Assembly (NCBI GenBank): GCA_019400425.1
Contig: JAFREE010000074.1
Coordinates: 56,970 to 120,969 of the forward strand
Reading direction: 5' to 3'
Length of the DNA stretch: 64,000 nucleotides
From: Hymenochaete sp. R1
Taxonomy: Eukaryota; Basidiomycota; Agaricomycetes; Hymenochaetales; Hymenochaetaceae
The notes below the pieces were generated by a model, which did no database searches, had not been told where the DNA came from, and saw nothing but the letters and a program-made list of their open reading frames with translations. Positions 44,944 to 57,414 of this stretch are shown piece by piece (the stretch's first letter is position 1; each line of letters starts with the position of its first letter). The translations under genes were made by a program, and so were the position numbers.

Positions 44944-47900
44944 CTATGGTACACCCTTCTTGGAAACGTAAACCGGAAGCCCGCTGATATGGAACTGTTC
45001 CCCAACAAGTTCCTTTGTAGCCATCATCAATCGGTCCAATCGCGTGATAATGCTGAATGCTGTGGTAAGACCCACGCAGAAGTATCTGGTCGAAAGTAAG
45101 GTTTGATGGGCGCCTATAAGCATAGGGGATTACTAGTATCAGGAATGAAAATAGACACACAGGTATTGCTCGTCTTCCAGCGTCTCAATGCTCAGTGTCC
45201 GAGGAAGACCGTACTCGTCTGCTATTTCTGATTCTTCCGCTCGTAACACGCTGAGGCCATTTCGCGGTACGATAAAGCGATCTAAGAGGGGGCAAGGTGT
45301 AATCTGAGGCAGTGGTAGACCAGTGCGGAGAGATGTTGATATCAAACCTAGTAACAAAGGAAGCCGTTCATATGCAAGTTCTCATGAGCATTTGATAGAA
45401 CTTACTGATCACAGCTAGTACATCGCCTTGAAATTCAGGTTCAATGAAACGGGTACGCTTCAAAAACGCTCGAGCCCAAGGAAGCTCCAAGTGTTCTGTG
45501 ACCGATCGAAGATGTGAGAGCAAATATGCGATTTCCCTAAGCAATAAGCACTTTAGCGCTGAACTCGGCAATTGAAGGACAATCACTGACAGTTGAATAT
45601 CACACACAGCTTGGTATCGTTCCTTCGGCCACTTGCCTTGCAATGAAAATTCGTATACAACATTCGTCATTAAAGCTTTCGAACGGCGTAGTTTGAGCCT
45701 GTTTGCGATAAGCTCTTTCACGATCGCTTCCGTCTGTGTATTGCCAGGTACGGTCGCGAAGGATAGTACATCACAGTAAGCCTGGCCGATCTGCTGAGTT
45801 GTAGTAGCATAGGTTGTACGAAGATATCGGCGAAGAGTGGTCGAAGGCGGGAGAAAAGAGAAGAGGCTTGTTTGGGCGTCAGTTATAAGCTTTGAGAAAT
45901 AAAATTGGGATATTCAACTTACAAGGCCACTGTTACACCGATTGTGACCAAAACGAAGCGTTTCTAAGGGGAAAAAATAATCAGAGTAACGATTCCGTCA
46001 AATATCAACTAATGTACACACCCAAGCGACTTCGTAACCCTTGCCTATTCTATCGGTCAACAAAAGCGCCATTACAATAATAGAGGTTACTCGCCTGAGT
46101 TGGCAATGAGATCTAAATGCGTATCCTGCCACGAATATCCGACCACCAGACCCACAGTGACACACATGATCGTTAAAGTCATCGGGGACGCCGGATAATA
46201 CAACTTGACGAAGAACAGTACGGGGAATACGACAGCGCATATGATAGCGATACCGTACGCGTTCCCGTCGCCGAGACCGGTCGATATATACCACATGGCT
46301 GTTCCAAGAATGCCACCGCAAAATGTGGCAAGAACACGAGAGAAGAGTCCGAAGACTGTGTCGCCTCGGAATCGGCTCAGCGTAAGTTGCCCGATGACAC
46401 TGATGGCTTTGTCAGAGGCTAAGTCTGAAAAGTTACTGCGACACTTACAGAGCCCAGATAGAACGATTTGCTGGATAGTAATGTGAGAAAATGGTGACTT
46501 AGAATGAGCATGCTATAGGAGGAACTTACTATATGCGAAGTTAGTTGTATGCGGGAAGAAATTAAGTAGACTGAGTAAAACTGCCCGACGACCCATCGAA
46601 CATTATCAGCTTATTTTAAGACCAGTGAAAAAAAATCTATGTACCTGAAAGGATACCAGCTTTGAAGCCAAAAACAGCGTTTCCATGTCCCAGAGCGGAG
46701 GCTGAATGGTAAAACATGCTACCAAACGCTTCAAAGACATTGCTCGGTGGCAAGGCATCGGGATCTCTTCTTGAAGCTACACCAAGCTCTGGCTTGTCAG
46801 GATCGATACCCTGGATCAAGTCTAACGGGGTGGTGAGTAAGTGGATGACACGGTTGCTTTCGAGTGTTCGAAAGGCTTACCAGGGTCTTCATCTTCATTG
46901 CGTTCCAACGATGCGTCCGTTGGCTCCCATTTGCTCCACACCATTGACTGTTTCAGAGGAAGAATTGGATACCAGATGCGTGAACGCGGTCGCGTTTTCT
47001 CCAAGTCGATCAGTTCGTCCAGCTAACATGAACGTTAATTCAGGAACCGAAGTTTGAGGCGACAAGAAATTACTTACGAACTTGCATAAATGCTCAGCGA
47101 AGAAAAGGAGGTGGTATTGGTATAAATAACACCGAAAAAGGTAACGATGGGGAGGCGCTTCTTCCCCAGGAGTCTGGATTTGCGGATCGAGATGATCGCG
47201 GAACAATTCCAAAATGCGCAATCTGGAAAGAAGAGTCAGTTTTACGGCAAATCATTTTTTACAGGGCTTCAAGATTTTGACCTTTTATTTTGTCGAAAAT
47301 CGTTCAATCTGGCTTTCAACTTCTCTTTTACGGTTTCGTCGTCCCGAATCCCTTCGCCCCACGTTTTCGCTCTCGTTCTCCCAAACAACTTCCAGAATCG
47401 ATATTCATTCAAATGCGCAAAACATTGAGCGAGATAGTCAAGAGTCTCCGCACAGCATTCGACAAGCTCAAGCGCGCTCTCGCCCAAAAGCTCGACGATT
47501 TGGGGAATGAACTCTTCCGCATTCGGATGCATGAGTCGATTTTCGATATTGTTGTAACGCTGGATTTCGAACACACCAACAGCATTCTCTGCGGAACGGT
47601 TGAGAGCGTCGTGAAGGACGGAAGGTGTAAAATGGTGGTGTTGATGGCGGTGGTGGGAGTGATGATGAAGGGACTGAAAGTGGTGTTGGCTTAGAGTGTG
47701 GTGATACAGGCTATGCGGATGGTGGAGAACAGAGTGTCGGTGACGGCGTCTTCGACCCGTCGTCGACGCTATAGATATGTTTGAGGGTGTATTAAGCTCA
47801 CTCTGGGATGCAGAGGGTGAAGGAGGACGAGAAGGAGCTGGAGACCCAGCCGGGGTTCCCAATAAAGAGAAAGCGGGAGTTCCAGGCTGTTTATTTGCAG

Positions 47901-49458
47901 CGGAGTCCATAATTTTGAAGAAGAATGCCATTCCGTTCGCCCGAACCGTCATTAACCGAGCTAACTCGTGCAGACGTGAGAAGTCCTTCGATCCAAAACG
48001 ACCCCATGAAAGATCTCGTTTTAGAATGCGACTCGAGGCGGCGAGGGGAGCAAGAGCCGCATCCGCTGCTTCTACTTCTTTAAAAAACGGTTGAGGGTCG
48101 AATTCGTCCGACATAGCAGAAACGGAGAAAATAGTTGGTTGAGTACGCATCGCTCTCGCAAGCGGGAGGAATAGGCATCTAAATCGTTTGATGAATTGCG
48201 CGTTTGCAGTCTCGGGGAAAATAAAAGCAGCGCAAAATAGTGAGATACCAGTATGGAGTGCAAGGGGAAGCAAAACGCCGGAACCGATCTATAAGACTCT
48301 ATTGAGCGAGAGAAGAAGAGAATATCTAGGATCGACGCACCTTGTAGTAGGGGTATGGGTAAAGGTGCGATGTTGTCAAGGAAATATCTAGAAGAATGGT
48401 GACTATATGCGCGTTAAAATGAAGCAGCGCAACATACCCATAACGATACACGAGAGAATGAAAGTGATAGCATATGGCCCGGGACCAACGCGGGCCCTAG
48501 TGTACAAGAGAAGACCTGTCCCGATAAACAAGAATACGGCACTTATTACAACAGGCTGTACATGCTTCCGTTAATTTTAATCTTTTACAAACGTATAATT
48601 GAAACATACCCCTGCCTCTATGTACCTTCCAGAGTAAATTTCTGTCGTTGCTGCAGAACGATTGACTTCTTTACGAGCCAGACCAGCTAAGAATATACCC
48701 AGGCATGTCCATCTGGAAGCATGCGTAGTCAAGTGAGCTTGAAGTCACCACAGATAAAAGGGCGATGCTAAAGACTCACGCGTACGATATAGTAGCAAGC
48801 GTGAGGAGCATCACCTCCCGCTCTAACACTTGTACAAATGGCTCCACGGGTGGAGAAAGGAAGGCGGCAATGATAATTACGAAGCCCGCCTGCACGCCAT
48901 TTACGTCACCCAAAAAGCCGCAGGTAACACACAGATGAGACGAGAACAATGATGAGCAATAGAAGCTTAGAAAAGATAAGAGAAATAGGGTCGAACCTGT
49001 CCCAGAAGAGTTTCTGTAGGGTTGATGATGAGGAAGAGGAGAGATATCCAAGCTGCAAGGCCCGCGCGAATGGGTGGTTTACAGCGTCCAGCTTCCAGGT
49101 TCCTCATTATCCATCCAAAGTCTGGGGCGATACTTCTCATCCTTTCTAATACATTCTTCCCATTTCCGCTGTCTCCATCGGCCTTCTTGGATGAAGAGGC
49201 AAACTTGACACCATGGCTGGTACCTCCACCTGTTTCTCCCGTGCGTTGCTGTGATTGAGACGGAGTCGAGTCGTCCAAAGACTCGTTGCCGCCGCTCGGT
49301 AGTCGTATTCGTAGCTTCGGTCGACTGCCAGACTTGTCTGTCATTGAGGTTTGTATCCGTTCGGGAGGTTCGCCAATGGTGAACATGTGTTGTTCAGACT
49401 TTTCCCTCTCGGAGTCCTTCGTCCGTACCTTCTCGATGTTCGAGTTGGTTGTTGCCAT
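44944..49458 (-). CDS. ArAE-2-type (FUSC-like) membrane transporter
   Basis: Eighteen exons: complement(join(44944..45085,45161..45347,45406..45536,45591..45866,45923..45963,46022..46049,46091..46399,46449..46470,46530..46580,46645..46821,46881..47022,47078..47222,47282..48288,48341..48387,48438..48555,48610..48712,48780..48889,48997..49458)), 1165 aa. A long disordered N-terminus ends at DFGWIMRNLEAGRCKPPIRAG. The first six-helix bundle starts AGLAAWISLLFLIINPTETL, with AGFVIIIAAFLSPPVEPFVQ. A large cytosolic loop carries a His cluster (LHHHSHHRHQHHHF). Then SVLLSLLNFFPHTTNFAY begins the second bundle, with WALVIGQLTLSRFRGDTVFG and a C-terminal helical domain. The two-bundle layout fits the fungal putative ER transporter / aromatic acid exporter-like family. 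Substrate and exact membrane are unknown. Confidence 0.87.
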
Positions 49459-50478
49459 GTCTGTGTCGTCGCGTGCGTGGTCGTGTCAGAGTCGTGAAAG
49501 GGCTTTGTACGTTCATGTAGGTGGTGGGCAGAGGACAAAGAACGAGAAATTTGCGATCCGCGAATTGAAACATCTCCGAGTCAGACTCAGTCGGAAAGGT
49601 CAGCAATTGAAGCACGAGCGAGCACGGATAATCATCCAAAGCGTTGCCCAAGATCGTCGGTCCGGCCTTGCCGATCGCCTCCATCTCTTCCGCCTTTCCC
49701 GAGGGCTCGCTTATCCTTAGCTACAAATTTCTTATGAGATCTCACTCGTGTTTCCAGATTGTCGCAGTGGCTGCGCCTATCTCGATCCTCGGTTCTCGAT
49801 GCCAAGATCGTTTGCGCAGCAGAGAAGAATGAACCGTACCTGTTGAGACGGAGACGTAAACACAATCTCAAGGCGACTAGTATTTGTCAAACTGAAAAAA
49901 ATGTACCAGAATCATTAATCATTCAATTAAGTAGGAAAGACAGATAAGAATACAACATTGTAAGGACAACAGATGGACATCGTCGTTCATAACCAAGAAT
50001 CACAAGGGCCGAAGGGGGAAATAGAAAGAAGGGTGAGGTGGACTTCCTTGAGATGTAATGCAAGAAAGACGGGTCCTAGACGATGTTCGAAACGGGAAGG
50101 GTAATCAAAGGAGTGGAACCGTTGGGTAAAAAGGGGCAAGTCAAGAAAGGCGACAAAGAAAGGAGTACACGAAAAAAATGTCAATGTCAGGGCGAAAGAA
50201 GAAGAGGGGTGTTGCAGGTGGTGAAATGGAAGTAGAATTGGATCGGGAATCGAGTTGTGAACATTCAAGTGAAGGAAAATGAGCCAAAGGAAGAGGGTTC
50301 ATGGGGAGAATGCCCAGGGGTTGAGCATGGAAGAGACTGCAAAGCAGTAGAATCGGAGATTATGCCTATAACTCATGGGGAGAAGGGCAAACCAAAAGGA
50401 AACCCGAAATCAAAATTGAAGGAAGAGAATAGGGCGAGTTGCTGAGACAGTAAGAAGTCCCAGTCAAGAAAACCACGT
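49459..50478. other. 1-kb promoter region of the transporter and 3' end of the zinc-finger gene
   Basis: Short overlapping frames only. No repeat or RNA gene is recognised. Confidence 0.4.
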
Positions 50479-51877
50479 TTACATCATGTCAATCATAGCG
50501 AATGCCACCGGCTGCTCCTCCTGCTCGATCTTCGCCCTCTTCGCCTCCCTCATGCTCTCGTTCTTAAACATATAGTCATAGCAATCGAGTTTCTGAGCTT
50601 CTGACGCGTACGGCTCGAGCGTCCGCACAGCGGAGGCGGGCGTAGAGTATGCAGAGCTCTCACTGTCGGATGCGCCAGAGTAGTAAGGATGGGAGAGGAT
50701 CGATGAATTTGAGGAGTGGCGGGAGTGCGAGGAGGTGGAGGGGTAACTGGTGGGTGTGTTTGAAGAGGGATAGCTCGAGGACGTGGCTGGTCCATGATGT
50801 GGGTAGTGTTGGGCAGCGATTAGGGTATATGCGGGTCTGCTACGTTGCACGGGGACGAGGTTTTGATGATGGTAGTGTTGGTAATGTTGGATGTGGTGAT
50901 GATGATTCTGTTGTGGTGGTTTGTGGTGGTCCTGGTAACTGAGACAAGACGGACAGTTACACGAATTTAGGCGTGTGTTGCTCTCCATCATGTCAACTTC
51001 AGCTTCAGCTTCCCATTCGTCTTCGTGGGCGTAGTGCGTCGCTGAGACGGGAGGTTCGTCTCGATGCTGCATTTGAAGCCAATGATGGACCTTCTCCGTT
51101 GGGCGAGCTAGAATCGGCGCACGAGTCGGAATAGAAACAACTTCTGCCGCCACGTTACCCCGCGATTCCTCTTCTCCCTCCGACTCGATATCGAAAGGGC
51201 TCTCTTTACGCTTTTGTCCGGTTTCGGGAGGGTGCATGAGCATATCCGTCAACGGTGGCAAGAACGTGAGTGCCTTGCCCTTGCCCTTCTCCGACGGCTC
51301 TGTCAGCTTCAAGCCTGCCATCGCCTCTTCAGGTGAGAAGTGATGAGCGGGCTGAATGATGTTCTCGGCATCTGAGTGGGTCATAGCCATTTTTGTTTTT
51401 GCTTTCTGTTTCTCTTGACGGCGGAAATAGTCATGAGCAGTCTTCTCGTGCCGGATGAGGGCTGATGCATCGCTGAAGTCTATGAGGCATAATTCGCCAG
51501 GCTCAGCCCCTGGTTCAACGCTCGGGAGAAAACATTTGTGTTTTATCTTTTGACTGAGAATATTGAAGAATCGATCAGTATCAGAACGACAACAGTCCAA
51601 CGATCGCGCAAAAAATGACTTACTGAACGGACTCGATATGAGATTTCACATTGGACTTTTGAAGCGAGGAGTAATTGCAGCCTTCATACCCACATCTGTG
51701 TTCCAACTCTGAGCGATTATCCAGATGAGTCACATTATGCCGTTCGAGGCCGTACGCCCGTGTAAAACTCCTTCCGCATTGTTTGCATATGAACCGGGAT
51801 GCGGCTGTAGGAGGTTCAAGCATCACTCCAGCTGGAAGAAGAGTCGGAAGAATGATGGCTGAGGGAGGTGCCGACAT
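50479..51877 (-). CDS. C2H2 zinc-finger protein, putative transcription regulator
   Basis: Two exons, complement(join(50479..51553,51624..51877)), 442 aa. A classic C2H2 finger near the N-terminus reads FICKQCGRSFTRAYGLERHNVTH. A second reads HRCGYEGCNYSSLQKSNVKSHIESVH and is completed across the intron. A third, looser one has KCFLP..CLIDFSDASALIRHEKTAH. The remainder is disordered: a basic KQKAKTKMAM, GQKRKESPFDIESEGEEE, a His/Gln-rich tract (QQNHHHHIQHYQHYHHQN), Ser/Tyr-rich text and a C-terminal MREAKRAKIEQEEQP. A CNCPSC motif lies near residue 295. Nuclear DNA binding is likely from the fingers. Target genes are unknown. Confidence 0.88.
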
Positions 51878-52747
51878 GTGTTGTGCGAAGAAGAGGTTGA
51901 TTGTAGTTAACAGGTAAGATACGAAAGTACGGAACGACGAGACCGCTCAGCGGAGTCTCGTACTGAAAACCCACAAGTATGCCAATCCAAGCGCGAAGGA
52001 AGAGTCAACGAAAGGGAAAGCGACAAAGGGCCGTGACCAATGGGCATATTTATACACTTTTGGAAAGCCTGTTGAAATTTTCATGGTTCGCCCTTGGCTT
52101 CGGTAAGACTTTACCAGAGACCCGTAGAAGAAGCCCATCAGGAAATCGATTGCAACGTGTACCCTCAGGAGGCCAGGACTTGATCATGAGTACAGTGGAC
52201 GGGCCTAAGGTAAACCCAACATGCCCGAATGAAGAACAAGGGTGTTGAATGGGATGTTGCGATGTGGTAGACCACCGCTTGTACTTTTATGATTTGTTTG
52301 TTTTTCTTCTTGCTCACCAGCGAAGAATCAGAGTCGACCAGACGACGAAGTGCAGAACCTTTGACGAGCACTGAAGCACTTCGATACGTTTTATTTAAGC
52401 ACTTGTCAGTTCAGATCGAATAGCCAGTCCAGGAGAGAAGCGTTAAAGGGAAAGGACGTGTGGACAACCTTTGAGTCTGTGGGCGACCATGGGCTCTGAT
52501 TGATCTGAACTGATCGGTCTTACCATATTGGGAGGGGCATTACATAGCCCCCATCAAAATTTAGGCGCCCGACCTCCTTCTACTTTTAGCGCTTCGTTTC
52601 AAGTCTCGCGAACACAAAACGGATAAGAATTGAGTGTAAAAAATTAAGGAATAAATGAATTGAGAGGTGGATTTGCGATTATCCAACAAGCTTACACAAG
52701 GAGTCAATGAAAATTATATAGAAACATGAGCGTTCTGCTGCCTGCTT
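51878..52747. other. Intergenic region
   Basis: Promoter of the zinc-finger gene and 3' end of the OM14-like gene. Only short frames without domains occur. Confidence 0.4.
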
Positions 52748-53579
52748 TCATTTCCTTTCACGGTACTGTTCCGCCAAATATCCCTCTCCACCCCACAGCG
52801 TCAGAAGCCCAACACTGACCCCGCTCACAACCCGCTTGTCCCACCTGGGAGCATCCCAGTTTGAGTACGCAGCGTATCCGACACCGCCAAGAACACCCAA
52901 GTTGACGGCCCCGACAATGCCTCCGAGAACACCCGGACGAAGCACAACTTCACGCGTATGGCGGTAAAGGGCAGCACCTTCCTTGCGTGCCTTGCGGCGT
53001 TCCTCCTTTCCGCGAGGCGTTTGGGCGTAGCGCTCTGCTGCGAAGCCTTCGAGGCCGAAAAGAGTAAGAAGGGAGACTCCACCGATAGATAGAACACGCG
53101 TGTCGCGACGGAGGGCTGGATCAGAGTAGAGTGCATATCCGGCAAAACCAAGAATACCAACGTTCACTGTAAATATGGTCAGAAAGAGTTTGCATTCGGA
53201 GGAGCCTTCATCAAAGCTCACCAACTCCGATAAGGCCACCAGCAACGTCTGGACGAAGTACATGCTTCTTTGCCACAGAAAAGAAATCGTTTGCCTCCGC
53301 CTCAAGTTCAGCGAGTCTTTTCTTGACCCGACGTTTACGCTTCTCGCTCCCGTTCACGTTGCCATCATCTTCGTCATCCGTGACCTCGACATAGATCTCT
53401 GCTTCAGAAGTGTTTGTCGCAGGATGCTCCTTGAAGTCAGGGGCAGCGACCTGGACCTTTGAGGTGTCGTCGATGACATTGGAGGCGGTCGGCTGCTCTG
53501 TCTGGAGCAACGCAGGATCGGGCTTTGGTTGTTGGGAAGGAGGAGGGGCGTTTTGAGCAGCTACGTCGGCGTAAGACAT
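52748..53579 (-). CDS. OM14-like membrane protein with internally duplicated helix pairs
   Basis: Two exons, complement(join(52748..53166,53222..53579)), 258 aa. The start MSYADVAAQNAPPP resembles fungal mitochondrial outer-membrane OM14-type proteins. An acidic region and a basic coiled stretch (KRKRRVKKRLAELEAEANDFF) follow. The rest is two homologous modules. Module 1 has VLRPDVAGGLIGVVNVGILG and SIGGVSLLTLFGLEGFAAERY. Module 2 has VLRPGVLGGIVGAVNLGVLG and GVSVGLLTLWGGEGYLAEQY. Each module holds two hydrophobic helices, giving about four membrane segments. The modules are joined by a basic linker (KEERRKARKEGAALYRHTRE). The OM14 assignment rests mainly on the start motif and topology. No catalytic motif is seen. 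Confidence 0.7.
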
Positions 53580-53884
53580 GATGGTGACGGTGGTTCGAGG
53601 AAGGAAATGTTGAGGGAGGAGACTCGCGTGCTCGCCCTGGTTTTGAGGAGACTGGCAAGTCTAGATTAAGCACTACGTCATCGATGCGATACTCGTCATC
53701 TACGCGTATGCGCCCGGCCGCGCTGGAGCTGTCCCTAGGCCTGTCTCTCATTGTGGATTTTTCCATGATTCTCAATCGACGTTTTGAAGAAAAATTGCAC
53801 AGGAAAGTCTCTCATTTATACATGTTCTGGTTCTAACGTACACAGAAAAAGCTATATGAGTACGTTACGCAGAGACCATCAAGA
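53580..53884. other. Short intergenic region
   Basis: Promoter of the OM14-like gene and 3' end of the GH10 gene. Nothing else is seen. Confidence 0.4.
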
Positions 53885-55265
53885 CTACGGTTCGGGTTTG
53901 CCTTCAAACGCATCCGCGATGGCGAAAAACGCCGGCTTCGGATTCTTTTCTGCGTCAAACGGCAATACGGACCCATTTGGTATCCACGAATGATCATCCG
54001 ATACTCCCCACGTCGTCTGCATTCATTGCAAAACCATTCTTATCAAAAACACGGTCTTAAGGATAGTGACACCGCCAGAACTCACCACACTGACACACCG
54101 TTCCACTTGCACGCAAGCATTCACGACCGTGAAGTAGTCTTTTGCTTGCTGCTCAAGTGCCGTCGCGTTCGGTGGCCCAGCCATGTTGATATCCAGCTCT
54201 GTTATCGCAACGTCAAGCCCCAAGTCCGAAAATCGCTGCAGATTCTGTTGCAACGTATCGGGAACTTGGCCGAGCGTGAAGTGACACTGAAACCCAATGG
54301 CGTCGAGCGGGACACCTTGCTGCATGAACGACTGTGCAACGTTGAAGAGAGTATCCGATTTAGGCCCCAGGCCTTCGGTGCCGAAATCGTTCATACTGCC
54401 AAAGTTGTCAATTCTCAGAATTACATTTGACTTGGTGCACAGACTCACTAGAGCTTGGGCCGACTGTCCACGGACCGGGCGATTTTGAGGGCCATCGGAA
54501 CAGCTTGGTCGCCAAACTTCTGCGTCCAAATGTTCTCTTTGAACGTCTCATTCGGTGCGTTGTCCGAAATCATTTCATTCTAACGCATCAGACAGTCAAC
54601 CTCAAAATCATCCCGTCACAAAATAGATGGAGACTCACGATGACATCCCATGCAAAGAAATTATTGTCGCGGAAATGATCCATTACCGTCGTGATATGAT
54701 TTGTGAGTGCGTCTCTTAGTTCGTCCGCAGTGAGCGTATCGTTCACCCATGCCGGAAGTTGATTGCCCCTTCGTTAGAGTATCAACAACATTTGGTTGGC
54801 TTCGCAAGACATTGAGGGACGAATGCTTACCATTCGAAGTTATGCCCACGAATGGATGCGTTGACGCTCTTAGCAAAGTTCACGATCTCATCCGCGGCGG
54901 TGAAATCGAAGACACCTTGTTCTGGCTCGAGGGCGTCGAATTTCACTGTTGTTGACAATAAGAATTATTGGACTGAAGACAACCCAATGTCAAGTTGACC
55001 CACTTTCATTCTCAGCCGTGAAGAGAGAGTACTGAATAGAAGTAACATGTTTTAAGTTTCGAGATACGAAAACGGATAGAAAGTGAGGAAGGCGGACCTG
55101 CGTCGAGATGACTTTCGTATAGTTCGCGTCATGGAAGAGGAATGTCGTGTTTGCCGCCGCCCCAAAAAATCTGGACCCCGCTAGGTCTCGAAGGATGATA
55201 GACTGAGCAGATGCGACATGGGCCACAAGTGCCAGGAGGCCAAATCGCGTGAAGCTTGAAGGCAT
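53885..55265 (-). CDS. Secreted GH10 endo-beta-1,4-xylanase
   Basis: Seven exons: complement(join(53885..54016,54086..54395,54449..54579,54639..54768,54831..54945,55005..55032,55098..55265)), 337 aa. It cleaves internal xylan bonds in plant cell walls. A signal peptide (MPSSFTRFGLLALVAHVASA) leads directly into the barrel, with no cellulose-binding module. Family landmarks: YSLFTAENEMKFDALEPEQG, SIRGHNFEWGNQLPAWV, WDVINEM with acid/base Glu149, GFQCHFTLGQVP, AITELDI with nucleophile Glu257, and TTWGVSDDHSWIP. The usual HxLVWHSQ is HNFEWGNQ and the usual YINDYN is YMNDFG. These are changes at substrate-site positions that might alter specificity. A TATAAAG box lies about 105 bp upstream (55368-55374). 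Confidence 0.92.
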
Positions 55266-55892
55266 CGTAGAGATCTCGCACTACCAGTCTAAGTCCGAAT
55301 TAGTCCGCGAGCCAACGGAGTTAATGGTGTTTTGGGAGAAATAAGGTAGGGATTTTATCAGAGAGTACTTTATACTAACACTGTTTCATTCATGATCCGA
55401 GGTCAACAACTATTCTACCGCCTGAAATCATCTGGCGTGAAAACCCTGCGTGGTCTGTGCAATTTTGGGAACGCGAGGATGGCCATTCAGTGGTCACTTG
55501 ACCGTGGCTGGACTGAAATAGCTTGAATGGACTCAGTGTGACCTTTAAGGCGGTCCGCAGAAAGTCGAATAGCAGACGTACGTGGTCATACGACCCACTT
55601 AAAAGTAGGCGAAGGGAGATGAAACGCAATCAAAGGGGCTTAAAATAGAACGTAGGACCGCGTAGCTTTAACAGTGGACGAACTTGAGAATGAATGGAAC
55701 GAAAGAAGTAGGCATTAGGAAGCAAAGAACCGCATGTCTACACACGGGCACGTCATCGACGTAAATATAGTACAAAACAAAGCACGTAAGAGGGCAAAAA
55801 AAGAAATAGAAGTGTCCGTGTGTATCGAAGGTGGAAGAAAGTTCAAAGCAGCTCCGCCTGCGAAGAAGAGGAGAACGGATGACGCGAGTTAA
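55266..55892. other. Intergenic region, GH10 and thaumatin-like genes
   Basis: 627 bp containing the GH10 promoter and the 3' end of the thaumatin-like gene. No further gene is recognised. Confidence 0.45.
55368..55374 (-). promoter_or_regulatory. TATA box of the GH10 gene
   Basis: TATAAAG on minus about 105 bp upstream of the start codon at 55265. Confidence 0.45.
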
Positions 55893-57176
55893 TTATTTCG
55901 GGCAGAACGTCACCATGTAGTCCGTCTTGAGAGACGAAGAACAGTTACGCAAAGAGCTATGGTCATCGTAGGCGTACATGTATGCTTCTGGGCATGCCGC
56001 CTCTGCAAAGCAAATACGGTTTGAATGACGTCAAGTCAAAGAAAGAGAGACAGTCACTCACTGAATAAATCATAGTACTTGACGCCCGAACTAGGGCATT
56101 TATCGGAGGTGTTGTAATTGGCACCACTGCAGCAGTTGGGGGAGTTTTCTATAAGATACGGTAAGGTTCAATCATTCTGACGGAAAGAATATCGTTTGCT
56201 TTCTTACGTGGGTCTGGATCGAGATGCGCCGCGCACGAGCTTAGACAACCATTATCGCCATACTTAAGTTCATCAGGGCCTGGAACGAGTAAATAGTTCC
56301 ATGTCAGTAGAAAGCATTGAGTTTCAGCTACATCAGGCTTACATTTTGCCCCAATATCTTCCTTGCACGTAGAGGACATGCACCCTTTGTTTGTAAGAAT
56401 TTGCAGAGGGACATTCCATCCATCCACAAGTGACACATCATACCAATCGAGGCCGTTAACGTCATCGAGTGTCCATTCGGCAAGACTCGCGGGAGGAACG
56501 CCCTAATGAATATGAGATGTGGCACCCAAAGCAAAGTCAGGGCATGTAGGACAAGATGTAATGGTTCCATTCTCACAGTACCAATAGATTCGTTACATAA
56601 GAGCCCGCCGATGCAACCGCCAGTCGAACATGACGCTGGCTGCGTGCCATTATTAGGATCACTGAAGTCACAGTCTCTTCGTCCCTAATTCGCAAATAAG
56701 ATCAACCCTGTTATGATTGAGTGAGCAAAGAAAATGAACCCACCCATAGACGCCCTGATGTCCAACCGTCGGGCACAGGGAAGCTCACGAAACTTCCTGC
56801 TTGTTGTTCCCAGCTGGAAAAAAGATTCTGTCAACAAGAGTTGGGATTGTCTGCGTTAATACAGGTGAACTCACCCTGTTGGTGCATCAGGCTTGACTTT
56901 GGATTGTTTTAAGTCCGTGAAAAGCTATGAGCGGATTTCGAATGAGTACGACTTCGGGCTCTGAGAAGGGAAGACAAACAGCTGGCCTATTAACAAGAGA
57001 TGACCTTAGACTCGGATCTAGCAAAAGTGTGGAAAAGCTCACCAGACCGTATAATCGCAAGAGTTGACAACGTAGAACATCCTGTCACCTGTCGCGGATT
57101 CCCATAGGAGCCCGGACGACAAAACGAAGGCCAGGAGGCCCGAGATAGTGCGTTTCGAGAATGTAAAGGAAGGCAT
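55893..57176 (-). CDS. Secreted thaumatin-like protein
   Basis: Nine exons: complement(join(55893..56002,56062..56148,56208..56279,56343..56502,56577..56684,56744..56813,56875..56924,56980..56986,57043..57176)), 265 aa. A signal-type N-terminus (SKRTISGLLAFVLSSGLLWESATG) precedes the thaumatin fold: VVNSCDYTVWPALFTDLKQSK, WEQQAGSFVSFPVPDGWTSG with RLWGRRDCDF, GGCIGGLLCNESIGTGVPPASL, AEWTLDDVNGLDWYDVSLVDGWNVPLQI, then CLSSCAAHLDPDP, SPNCCSGANYNTSDKC and ACPEAYMYAYDD. The many conserved Cys and the DWYDVSLVDG signature are diagnostic. Fungal members may act on beta-glucans or in wall remodelling or antagonism; which applies is not shown. One exon is only 7 nt (56980-56986, GCCAGCT) and is needed to restore the WPA motif. 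Confidence 0.92.
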
Positions 57177-57414
57177 AGTGAGAACAACGGGTAAATTGCT
57201 TCTCAAAGGGGGCCGTCAGCAAAAGCAGGATTATAACCATGTCCATGCTGAAACATTGCAGCTTCGTACGTTTGCGCGTCAAGAATCAGCCAAGAGTCCT
57301 TCACATTCACTTTGCACTCAGCTAGTGCTCGTTATCGCATCAACAATATCATTTCAATATCGGAGCGGGTAAACGTAGGTAATAATGTGGCATCCTTTGC
57401 TGGTGTAACTTTGC

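Noticed and set aside
47290..47694. 134-codon plus frame inside the transporter gene
   Set aside because: Antisense shadow of the His-rich exon.
49286..49720. 144-codon plus-strand open frame
   Set aside because: It overlaps the first exon of the transporter in antisense and has no coding signature of its own.
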